From: CADEEV01 sp964442185
GTDB lineage: Bacteria; Acidobacteriota; Vicinamibacteria; Fen-336
Direction of reading: 5' to 3'
NCBI GenBank assembly: GCA_964442185.1
Contig: CAYTWT010000229.1
Coordinates: 4,870 to 68,869 of the forward strand
DNA: 64,000 bases
A program made the translations under genes and the position numbers. The notes under the pieces are model-generated. The model was not told the DNA's origin. It saw only the letters and a program-made list of their open reading frames with translations, and did no database searches. Below are positions 43,946-51,482 of the stretch, one piece after another (position 1 is the first letter of the stretch; each line of letters opens with the position of its first letter).

Positions 43946-44084
43946 AAAACACCCTTACCTCTTCCACCCTCAAGCGGTACTGCGGGCGCTCGAGACCGCG
44001 AAGCCGCTTGCTGACCTTCCGCGGCTCGTGCCGCAGACGTAACTCGATCGCATCGCGGACACGTTCAACCGCTACGGCTTGCTC
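43824..44084 (-). pseudogene. RelE/ParE-type toxin remnant, N-terminus missing
   Basis: The frame encodes VERVRDAIELRLRHEPRKVS followed by LRVEEVRVFYDVSEKTVEVL and PKSKAQEWLEE, matching helix 2 onward of RelE/ParE toxins. The N-terminal strand and helix expected before it are absent; upstream the frame runs into the cupin gene, and no ATG, GTG or TTG is in frame between the cupin stop and the conserved part. It reads as a truncated toxin. It precedes the antitoxin, opposite to the usual antitoxin-first order. Confidence 0.55.
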
Positions 44085-44446
44085 GTCCCCTGCCGTCCGT
44101 ACCGATCCTCGAGCCTGACCACGTCCTCGAGCTCCGGCGTCGAAACCTCGACGATGTCGCAGTCGGTCAGGGCAGTCATCCGATGCACCGTGCCGGGCGT
44201 AATGTGGAACACGTCGCCGGGATTCATCTCGATCCGCCGAAGCTCGCCCGAATCCCCGGCCGGCTTGGTCTCGAACAACAGCCGCCCGGATTGGATCAGG
44301 ATCGTCTCGTCCTTCACGTTGTGGTACTGAAGCGAGAGGCTCTCCCCCGCCTTCACGTGCAGGATCTTGCCGACGTAGCGCTCGGTTCGCGCCCACCAGA
44401 TCTCATGCCCCCACGGCTTCTCGACCTTCTTCGGCCTCTCGGACAA
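44072..44446 (-). CDS. Cupin protein, mannose-6-phosphate isomerase type II C-terminal-like
   Basis: The 124-aa single-domain cupin reads KPWGHEIWWARTERYVGKIL, GESLSLQYHNVKDETILIQSG and MNPGDVFHITPGTVHRMTAL, with metal-ligand His/Glu in QYHNVKDE and a later His in TVHRM. It resembles the isomerase domain of mannose-6-phosphate isomerase/mannose-1-phosphate guanylyltransferase. Stand-alone versions may be sugar isomerases or sensors. TTG 44446 is supported by AGGAG 8 bases upstream. It is the last gene of the PTS run. Confidence 0.8.
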   Translation of the reverse strand: MSERPKKVEKPWGHEIWWARTERYVGKILHVKAGESLSLQYHNVKDETILIQSGRLLFETKPAGDSGELRRIEMNPGDVFHITPGTVHRMTALTDCDIVEVSTPELEDVVRLEDRYGRQGTSKP

Positions 44447-44459
44447 GGTGCCGCTCCTT

Positions 44460-46205
44460 CTATGATTGGACGGGCAGGGCCTCGGGCAACGCATGCCCCA
44501 GCGCGCGCCGCAGATGCTCTTCGATGGCACGGGCGTTCGGCAAGCGCAGCGCGATCACCGCCGCCTCACGCGCGGCCTCGACCGAGGTAGCGCGCAGCGC
44601 GGCCTTCACGCGCGGAATCGCAGCCGGACTCATCGACAGCTCCCGAACCCCGAGCCCCACGAGCAGCAGCGCCTGAAGCGGATCCGCCGCCATCTCGCCG
44701 CAGACCGAGAGCGGCCGGCCGTGCGTCGCCGCGGACTCCAGCGCATGCCGGATCGTGCGCAGCACGGCCGGATGCAACGCCTCGTAGTGCGCGGCGACGC
44801 GTGGATCGGCCCGATCGACGGCGAGCAGGTATTGAACCAGATCATTCGTCCCGATGCTGAAGAAATCGACCTCGGGCGCCAGCAGATCGGCGCTGAGCGC
44901 GGCGCTCGGGATTTCGAGGGTCAGGCCCAGCGGCACGTGCTCGACAAAGGCCAACCCCTCCCGCCGCAAGCTCTGACGCGCATCCGCCACGAGCTGCTTC
45001 GCGAGGCGCAGGTCACCCGGTCCCGCGATGAACGGGAACAGGATCCGAAGCTCCCCCTGGACGGCGGCGCGCAAGAGCGCCCGGATCTGGGTAAGGAACG
45101 GCTCCGGATCATGAGCCAGCAGGCGCAGTGCGCGCTCGCCCAGGGCGGGGTTGGAACTGCTCGGGCCGCCTGGGGCGAGATCCTCGCGGCCGACATCCCA
45201 GGTGCGAACGGTGACGGGGTGCGGTCGAACGACGTCGAGCAGCGAGGCGTAGACCTCCACCTGTCGCGCCTCGCTCGGAAACGCCCGCGCCCGCCCGAGC
45301 AGGTACTCGGACCGAAACAGCCCGATGCCTTCAGCCCCGTACAAGAGCGCGGTCGCCGCCTCCTCCGGGAACTCGGCGTTGGCGCGCAGGCACACTCGCA
45401 CGCCATCGCATGTCACCGCGGGCAGCCCGCGCGTCTCCTGCAAGCGCACTTCCTCGACGCGGGCCTGCTCCTGGCGCACGCGGTATCCCGCGAGGGCCGG
45501 CTGCGAAGGCTCGACGATCACGACCCCACGCGTCCCGTCCACGACGACGAGCGCCCCCGCCGGAATCCTCCTGGTCGCCTCGCGTAGCCCCACCACCGCG
45601 GGCACGCCCCGCGAGCGGGCGAGGATTGCCGTGTGCGACGTGGCCGAGCCCCCGTCCGTCACCACGGCCAGCACCCGCTCCCAGTCGAGATCGGCGGCCT
45701 CGGAAGGCGTGATCTCGCCGGCCACCAGCACGTGAGGGCGCGGCAGCCGCGAGAGCGTTGGGGCGTCGGCCGCGCCCAGCAGATTCAGGTGGATGCGACC
45801 CGTCACGTCGTCGAGGTCCGCGCTGCGTTCCTTGAGATAGGCGTCGCCGAACTCGCCGAAGAGCGCGTGCAACTGCTCCGAGACCGTACGCAGGGCCCAG
45901 GCCGCGTTCACATGCTCCTCGCGAATCACCGCCAGGCTGCGGTCGAGCAGGAGCGGATCCTCCAGCATCAGCAGCTGGGCGGCGAAGATGTAGGCGTGCG
46001 GGCTGTCCACTTCGCGCGCGAGCCGCTGCTTGATCCTCTGCAGCTGTTGTCGGGACTCTTCGACTGCGCGCATCAGGCGCTTTACCTCGGTCTCGACCTG
46101 GTCCGGCGGCAGCAGCAAGCGGAACACCGTGATCGACTCGCGCTCCAGGACGAGCGCCTCACCGACCGCGATGCCCGGCGAAACGCCGGCCCCTGAGAGT
46201 TCCAC
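44460..46205 (-). CDS. ptsI: PTS enzyme I (phosphoenolpyruvate-protein phosphotransferase)
   Basis: Enzyme I takes phosphate from PEP and passes it to HPr. The 581-aa protein has the phospho-histidine His191 in GGSATSHTAILARSRG, the HPr-binding helical domain before it, and the PEP-binding TIM barrel with FRSEYLLG and GTNDLVQYLLAVDRAD. No GAF domain precedes it, so it is the standard EI rather than PtsP. GTG start. It directly follows HPr and EIIA-Man on the same strand. Confidence 0.95.
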   Translation of the reverse strand: MELSGAGVSPGIAVGEALVLERESITVFRLLLPPDQVETEVKRLMRAVEESRQQLQRIKQRLAREVDSPHAYIFAAQLLMLEDPLLLDRSLAVIREEHVNAAWALRTVSEQLHALFGEFGDAYLKERSADLDDVTGRIHLNLLGAADAPTLSRLPRPHVLVAGEITPSEAADLDWERVLAVVTDGGSATSHTAILARSRGVPAVVGLREATRRIPAGALVVVDGTRGVVIVEPSQPALAGYRVRQEQARVEEVRLQETRGLPAVTCDGVRVCLRANAEFPEEAATALLYGAEGIGLFRSEYLLGRARAFPSEARQVEVYASLLDVVRPHPVTVRTWDVGREDLAPGGPSSSNPALGERALRLLAHDPEPFLTQIRALLRAAVQGELRILFPFIAGPGDLRLAKQLVADARQSLRREGLAFVEHVPLGLTLEIPSAALSADLLAPEVDFFSIGTNDLVQYLLAVDRADPRVAAHYEALHPAVLRTIRHALESAATHGRPLSVCGEMAADPLQALLLVGLGVRELSMSPAAIPRVKAALRATSVEAAREAAVIALRLPNARAIEEHLRRALGHALPEALPVQS

Positions 46206-46472
46206 TTACGCTTCCCCGAAGCCGCTCTCGACCAGCGAGACGAGCGTCTTAATACAGGCGGACTCGTCGTCGCCGTCGGCGGCGAGCAGCAGTCGCGTGC
46301 CCCGAGAGGCGGCCAGCAGCAGGATGCCGAGGATCGACTTCCCGTCCATCGTCCGCTCGTCCCGCGTGACGCTCACCCGCGACCGGAAGGCGGCCGCCGC
46401 CTGGACGAAGCGCGCCGCCGCCCGGGCGTGCAACCCGAGCCGGTTCCGAATCTCCACCTCACACTGCTTCAC
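46206..46472 (-). CDS. ptsH: Phosphocarrier protein HPr
   Basis: The 88-aa HPr has both regulatory sites: His15 in RLGLHARAAARF (phosphorylated by enzyme I) and Ser46 in MDGKSILGILLLAA (target of HPr kinase). hprK is five genes upstream in the same run, so Ser46 control is likely. GTG start overlaps the EIIA stop by 4 bp. Confidence 0.95.
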   Translation of the reverse strand: MKQCEVEIRNRLGLHARAAARFVQAAAAFRSRVSVTRDERTMDGKSILGILLLAASRGTRLLLAADGDDESACIKTLVSLVESGFGEA

Positions 46473-46867
46473 GCCTGCTTCTTCTCCAGCAGCTCACTCG
46501 CGACGTAGATGGCGCCCCTGCCCTGGTCCCGGATCACCCTGGCGACCTCGAGCAGATCACCCTCGCGCAGGGTACTGAGCTTGATCAGCATCGGCAGGTT
46601 GACGCCGGTCACGATCTCCACCTCGGGTGAAAGCAGCGGCAGGCTCACGTTCGTGGGCGTGCCTCCGAACATGTCGGTGAGGATCAGCGCCGGCGCGCCT
46701 CCGACCGACTCTAGCGCCTCGTCGATTGCGCTCCGTGCCGCCAGCATGTCGTCGCTCCAGCCGACCGAGACCGCCGCGGCCCGCGGCATCTCCCCGACGA
46801 TCTCTCGGGCCGCCTTCAGCAGCTCCACCGCCACCTGTCCGTGGCTCACGACGAGGATTCCGATCAT
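46469..46867 (-). CDS. PTS EIIA component, mannose/fructose family
   Basis: The 132-aa single-domain EIIA-Man has the active-site His9 in MIGILVVSHGQVA, LILTDMFGGTPTNVSLPLL and VEIVTGVNLPMLIKL. No EIIB, EIIC or EIID gene is nearby, so the phosphate is probably used for regulation rather than transport. Its ATG overlaps the rapZ stop by 4 bp. Confidence 0.92.
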   Translation of the reverse strand: MIGILVVSHGQVAVELLKAAREIVGEMPRAAAVSVGWSDDMLAARSAIDEALESVGGAPALILTDMFGGTPTNVSLPLLSPEVEIVTGVNLPMLIKLSTLREGDLLEVARVIRDQGRGAIYVASELLEKKQA

Positions 46868-47760
46868 GCCAGCCTCATGTCGCGATGCCGCACCTTTGGC
46901 GCGTAGCCGCGGGCCACGAGCGCGTCGCGTAGCGCGTTCGCGATCATCACCGAACGATGTCGACCGCCGGTGCAGCCGATCGCGAGCGTGAGATAGCTCT
47001 TGCCCTCGCGCAGGTAGCGCGGCAGCACGAAGTCGAGGAACGACACGAGCCGCTTCATGAAGCGGGCGGTGTCCGCCTGGGCCCGCATATAGCGCACCAC
47101 CGCGGCGTGGTTGCCGGTGAGCCGCTTGAGCCCGGCTACGAAGTTGGGGTTGGGCAGGAAGCGCACATCGAAGACCAGGTCGGCCTCGGAGGGCACGCCG
47201 TACTTGTACCCGAAGGACAGGATCGAGACGACCGTCTCGCTCTCGGCTCCCCGGTGGTCGTACTGATCGCGGACGTACTCGCGCAGCTCGTGCACCGTGT
47301 AGCTTGAGGTGTCGAGGATCCGGTCCGCCATCTTGCGGATCGGCGCCAGCGCCTGGCGTTCGTCCTTGATGGCTTCCTTGACGGGCTCGTTCACCGCCAT
47401 CGGGTGCGGCCGCCTGGTCTCGCTGAAGCGGCGCTGCAGGACCTTCTCGTCCGCCTCCAGGAACAGCAGCGAGGCCCTCACGCCCTTGGCGCGGATCGCG
47501 CGATACACCGCCGGAAAACGGCGCACGAAATCCCGCTCGCGTACGTCCACGACCAGCGCCGAACGGCGCAACTCCTCCGAGCCACGGAGCAGCTCCGCGA
47601 AGCGCGGGATCAGGGCCGTGGGCAGGTTGTCGACGCAGAACCAACCGCCATCCTCGAGGGCCCGCATCACGTGCGTCTTGCCCGAGCCCGACAGGCCCGT
47701 GATCACGAGGATCTCGGCCCCCCGGCGTTTCTCGCGGCCGGCGCGCTTGGGGCCGCTCAC
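46864..47760 (-). CDS. rapZ: RNase adapter protein RapZ (YvcJ family)
   Basis: The 298-aa nucleotide-binding protein has Walker A ITGLSGSGKTHV (Lys28), the FCVDNLPTALIP segment and the C-terminal CTGGRHRSVMIANAL motif. In E. coli RapZ guides RNase E to GlmZ to set amino-sugar synthesis; in other phyla the role of homologues is unclear, although the link with rpoN, hprK and PTS is common. ATG/GTG start overlaps the hprK end by 4 bp. Confidence 0.93.
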   Translation of the reverse strand: MSGPKRAGREKRRGAEILVITGLSGSGKTHVMRALEDGGWFCVDNLPTALIPRFAELLRGSEELRRSALVVDVRERDFVRRFPAVYRAIRAKGVRASLLFLEADEKVLQRRFSETRRPHPMAVNEPVKEAIKDERQALAPIRKMADRILDTSSYTVHELREYVRDQYDHRGAESETVVSILSFGYKYGVPSEADLVFDVRFLPNPNFVAGLKRLTGNHAAVVRYMRAQADTARFMKRLVSFLDFVLPRYLREGKSYLTLAIGCTGGRHRSVMIANALRDALVARGYAPKVRHRDMRLA

Positions 47761-48725
47761 GGCTCGCCTCGCTGGATCAGGGCGTCGACACGCTCCGCGA
47801 GGCGCTGCGCCGCGTCGTAGCCGCGCTCCTTCAAGAGCTGGTTCCGGGAGGCCACCTCGACGAGCAGGGCGATGTTCCGGCCGGGAGCGACAGGCATGCG
47901 AATCAGCGGAACCGGGAGGCCGAGGATGTCGTGGCTCTCGGCGCGCAGCCCGAGCCGGTCGTACTCACGGCCGCTCTCCCAACGCTCCAGGTTCACGACC
48001 AGCTCCAAGCGCTTCGAGAGCCGGATCGCCGAGACGCCGTACAGGTCCTTGATGTTCAGGACCCCGAGCCCGCGCAGCTCCATGTGATAGCGTGTGAGCT
48101 CCGGCGAGGAGCCAAAGAGCGCGTCGCCCAGCTTCTTGATCTCGACGACGTCGTCGGCGACCAGCCGATGGCCACGGTCGACCAGGTCCAGCGCGCACTC
48201 CGACTTCCCGCTCCCGCTCTCCCCCGTGATCAGCACGCCGAGGCCGAACACGTCCATCAAGACCGAGTGCTGATGCACGCGCTCGGCCAGCCGCTCGTCC
48301 AGAAAGGCCGAGAGTTGCTTGATCAGGCGCGTCGACTCGAGCCGCGTCGCGAGCAGCGGGATGCCGCGGCGCTCGGCCTCGTCCAGAAGCTCGGCGGGCG
48401 GCTTGAGGCCCTTCGTGACCACGAAGCAGGAGACCTTGCGGCGACACAGCTTGCGCAAGATCGCGGCTCGCGCGTCGGGTTTGAGCTTGCGCAGGAAGCT
48501 CATCTCACTGCCACCCACGATCTGCACCCGTCCGTAGCGGATGTAGTCGGTGTGGCCGGTGAACGCCAGGCCCGGACGCTGGACGCGCGAGAGCAGGATG
48601 CTGCGCTTCACACCGGCGCTCCCAGCCACCAGGCGCAGGCCCAGCCCCGTGGCCTCAGGGCCGATCAGCTCTTCGACCTGGAGGCTGGGGGCTTTGCGGG
48701 CGAGTGGCGGCCGCCGGCGAGCCAC
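47757..48725 (-). CDS. hprK: HPr kinase/phosphorylase
   Basis: HprK phosphorylates or dephosphorylates Ser46 of HPr according to metabolic state. The 322-aa protein has the N-terminal domain (about 1-145) and the kinase core with Walker A VLITGESGSGKSECALDLV (168-175), HRLVADDVVEI and the signature ELRGLGVLNIKDLYGVSAI. Its target HPr, with an intact Ser46 site, is encoded in the same run. It is 5 bp downstream of hpf. Confidence 0.95.
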   Translation of the reverse strand: MARRRPPLARKAPSLQVEELIGPEATGLGLRLVAGSAGVKRSILLSRVQRPGLAFTGHTDYIRYGRVQIVGGSEMSFLRKLKPDARAAILRKLCRRKVSCFVVTKGLKPPAELLDEAERRGIPLLATRLESTRLIKQLSAFLDERLAERVHQHSVLMDVFGLGVLITGESGSGKSECALDLVDRGHRLVADDVVEIKKLGDALFGSSPELTRYHMELRGLGVLNIKDLYGVSAIRLSKRLELVVNLERWESGREYDRLGLRAESHDILGLPVPLIRMPVAPGRNIALLVEVASRNQLLKERGYDAAQRLAERVDALIQRGEP

Positions 48726-48730
48726 GCGCC

Positions 48731-49279
48731 TCAGGCCTCAGGCTCGATCAGCCCCAGCTGGCCGTCGCGGCGTCGAAACAGCACGCTCAAGCACTCGGTG
48801 CCGGCATTGCGAAAGACCAGCAGCCCGTCGCCGCTGGCAGCGAGCTGGAGCGCTGCTTCCCGGAGCGTCATGGGCTTCGCCACGAAGCGCCGGCTCTTGA
48901 CGATACGTGGCAAACGCTCGCTTGCCTGCTCGCGGCGCGGGGCACCCTCTCCCACTTCCCACTGGCCCGCGCCCCGCACCGGCCCGCGCCGCTTACGTTC
49001 CTGGCGCTTGCCCATCTGCCGCTGCGCCTGCCGAGTCAGCTTCTCGATCACGGTCGCGAGCGAGTTGCCGGGGTCGGCCGAGGCCTCGGTCGCCGCGAGC
49101 ACCAGGCGCGGCGAGCGCACGCTGACTTCGGCAATGTGCTGGCGCTTGTCGGCCGCCAGGACGACGTGGGCATTAGTGATCCCGTGCAGGACGCGGGACA
49201 GCTTCTTGAGCTTTTTCTCGGCCAGTGCGCGCAACTCGCTCGGCACCTCGGTCTGACGCCCCGTGTACTCGATCTTCAT
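48731..49279 (-). CDS. hpf: Ribosome hibernation promoting factor, long form
   Basis: The 182-aa protein has the HPF N-terminal domain (MKIEYTGRQTEV onward, about 1-100), a basic linker, and the C-terminal dimerisation domain typical of long HPF (KPMTLREAALQLAASGDGLL and FRNAGTECLSVLFRR). It dimerises 70S ribosomes into 100S particles in stationary phase. ATG 49279 gives the standard start; a longer ORF upstream is not used. It lies between rpoN and hprK, a common arrangement. Confidence 0.94.
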   Translation of the reverse strand: MKIEYTGRQTEVPSELRALAEKKLKKLSRVLHGITNAHVVLAADKRQHIAEVSVRSPRLVLAATEASADPGNSLATVIEKLTRQAQRQMGKRQERKRRGPVRGAGQWEVGEGAPRREQASERLPRIVKSRRFVAKPMTLREAALQLAASGDGLLVFRNAGTECLSVLFRRRDGQLGLIEPEA

Positions 49280-49307
49280 CGTGCCAGCTCCGCCTTCGTG
49301 CTTCGAA

Positions 49308-50735
49308 CTAGTGGACCGACCTGCGCAGGTTCGAGGGAGGGATGCGCAGCTCTTCACGGTACTTCGCGACGGTGCGGCGTGCCAGCGGCAGGCCGCCCTT
49401 CCCCAGCGTCTCGGCGATCTGAGAATCCGACAGCGGCCGCGCGCCGTCCTCGTCCTCGATCATCGTGCGGATCGTGTCCTTGATCGTGACCGAGCTGATC
49501 GCCTCGCCCATCTCGGAGGTGATCCCGCTGTGAAAGAAGAAGCGCAGTTCGTAGACGCCACGCGGCGTGTGCATGTACTTGTTCGCCACCACGCGCGAGA
49601 CCGTCGACTCGTGCATGCCGATGTCGTTCGCCACGTCGCGCAGCACCAGCGGCCGCAGCTGAGCGACGCCGTGGTCGAGGAACCCGCGCTGATGCTTCAC
49701 GATCGACTCCGAGACCTTGTAGATCGTGCGCTGGCGCTGATCGACGCTCTTCAGCAGCCACAGCGCGCTGCGCAGCTTGTCCTTCACGTAGTTGCGGGTT
49801 TCCTCGGAATTGCCCTCGCGGTTGTCGAGCATGCGCCGATAGGTGGAGCTGATCCGCAGCCTGGGAAGACCGTCGTCGTTCAGGACGATCTTGTAGTTGT
49901 CGCCCTCCTTTACCACGTAGACGTCGGGCAGCACGTAAGTCGAGGCATCGGGGCTGTACTTGCTGCCGGGCTTGGGGTCGAGGCGCTTGATGATCTCGAG
50001 GTGATGCGAGACCTCGTCCAGCGCGAGTCCCATCTGGCGGCCGATCTCGGCGTATTGATGGCTCTGAAGTTGCTTCAAGTGGTCCCGGACCATGATGTCG
50101 GTCGGCGAGCCTTCGAGCCCGAGGCGACCCAGCTGCAGCCGCAGGCATTCGGAAAGGTCGCGGGCCGCTACCCCGGGCGGGTCCAGCGCTTGCACGACGC
50201 GGAGCGCCTTCTCCACCTCGGGCATCGGAAAGGGCCCCATGCTCGCGATCTCCAAGGTCGAGGCGCACAGCATCCCGTCCTCGTCGAGGTTGTGGATGAT
50301 GGCCTCGCCAATCTCCAGGATCAGCGGGTCGGAGACCGACATCCGAAGCTGCCACGACAGGTGGTCGTAGAGATCGGGCGACTCCGTGAGGGTGTTCTCG
50401 ATCGCAGGCATCTCCGGGATGTCGGCGCTTCTCGGCCGACGATCGCCGCGGTCGTCGAGATAGTCCTCGAAGAACTTCTCGATGTCGAGGTCCTTCAGGG
50501 GATCGGTGCGCTCCGCTTCCTCCCCCGCCTCCTGGTTCGCCACTTCGTCGGCGGAGAGCTTCTCCTCGACCGGCACCTCCTCGAGCAGGGGGTTCTCCAT
50601 CACCTCCTGCTCCAGCACCTCGGCCAACTCGAGCGTCGTGAGGGGCAGCAACTTGATCGCCTGCTGCAGCGAAGGGGTGAGGATCAGCCGCTGCGACAGG
50701 CGTGCCGAAAGACCCAGTTTCTGTTGGATGGCCAA
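49308..50735 (-). CDS. rpoN: RNA polymerase sigma-54 factor
   Basis: The 475-aa protein has region I (AIQQKLGLSARLSQRLILTPSLQQAIKLL), an acidic region II (around 60-110) and the C-terminal DNA-binding part with the RpoN box ARRTVAKYRE. It directs transcription from GG/GC-type promoters with enhancer-binding activators. TTG 50735 is used, with AAGGAAA upstream. It follows lptB by 3 bp. Confidence 0.96.
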   Translation of the reverse strand: MAIQQKLGLSARLSQRLILTPSLQQAIKLLPLTTLELAEVLEQEVMENPLLEEVPVEEKLSADEVANQEAGEEAERTDPLKDLDIEKFFEDYLDDRGDRRPRSADIPEMPAIENTLTESPDLYDHLSWQLRMSVSDPLILEIGEAIIHNLDEDGMLCASTLEIASMGPFPMPEVEKALRVVQALDPPGVAARDLSECLRLQLGRLGLEGSPTDIMVRDHLKQLQSHQYAEIGRQMGLALDEVSHHLEIIKRLDPKPGSKYSPDASTYVLPDVYVVKEGDNYKIVLNDDGLPRLRISSTYRRMLDNREGNSEETRNYVKDKLRSALWLLKSVDQRQRTIYKVSESIVKHQRGFLDHGVAQLRPLVLRDVANDIGMHESTVSRVVANKYMHTPRGVYELRFFFHSGITSEMGEAISSVTIKDTIRTMIEDEDGARPLSDSQIAETLGKGGLPLARRTVAKYREELRIPPSNLRRSVH

Positions 50736-50738
50736 GGG

Positions 50739-51482
50739 CTAGGTTTCCTTGCTTGCCTCGTCCAGTCGGAACGACTCGCCCAGGTACACCCGACGCACGT
50801 CTTCGTCGGCGGCGAGCTGTTCCGGAGTTCCGGAGCGAAACACCTCGCCGTCCGTGAGGATATAGGCGCGGTCGGTGATTTTCAAGGTTTCTCGCACGTT
50901 GTGATCGGTAATCAGGACACCGATCCCGCGCTTCTTGAGATGCTGGATCAAGGCCTGGATGTCGCCCACCGCGATGGGGTCGATGCCCGCGAAGGGCTCG
51001 TCGAGCAGCATGAACGAAGGCGAAGTGGCGAGCGCCCGGCAGATCTCCAGCCGGCGGCGCTCGCCGCCCGAGAGCGTATACGCCGGCTGCTTCGCGATCC
51101 CCTGGATGCCCAGCTCTTCGAGCAGCGCCCGTGCTCTTTGACGCTGTTCCCCCGGCGGCAGGCCCAGCGTCTCGAGGATGGCCGTTACGTTCTGTTCGGC
51201 GCTCAGTTTGCGAAAGACGCTGGCCTCCTGTGGCAGATAGCCGATCCCGGCGCGGGCCCGCTGGTACATCGGCAGCGCGGTGATGTCGTGCTCGCCCAGG
51301 AAGACCCGGCCGCTGTCGGGCCGCGCGAGGCCCACGACCATGTAAAACGTCGTGGTCTTGCCAGCCCCGTTTGGACCGAGCAGGCCGACCACCTCGCCGT
51401 CGCGGATGCCGAGGTCCACATGGTTCACCACGACGCGGCGGCCGTAGGTCTTGGTGAGGGCGCGGGCCTCGAGGAGGCTCAC
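50739..51482 (-). CDS. lptB: LPS export ABC transporter ATPase LptB
   Basis: The 247-aa ATPase drives lipopolysaccharide extraction by LptFG. It has Walker A GLLGPNGAGKTTTFYM, the signature LSGGERRRLEICRAL, Walker B FMLLDEPFAGIDPIAV and the H-loop ITDHNVRETLKITDRAYIL, a segment typical of LptB. It overlaps the upstream lptC/lptA-type gene by 4 bp. Confidence 0.95.
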   Translation of the reverse strand: MSLLEARALTKTYGRRVVVNHVDLGIRDGEVVGLLGPNGAGKTTTFYMVVGLARPDSGRVFLGEHDITALPMYQRARAGIGYLPQEASVFRKLSAEQNVTAILETLGLPPGEQRQRARALLEELGIQGIAKQPAYTLSGGERRRLEICRALATSPSFMLLDEPFAGIDPIAVGDIQALIQHLKKRGIGVLITDHNVRETLKITDRAYILTDGEVFRSGTPEQLAADEDVRRVYLGESFRLDEASKET

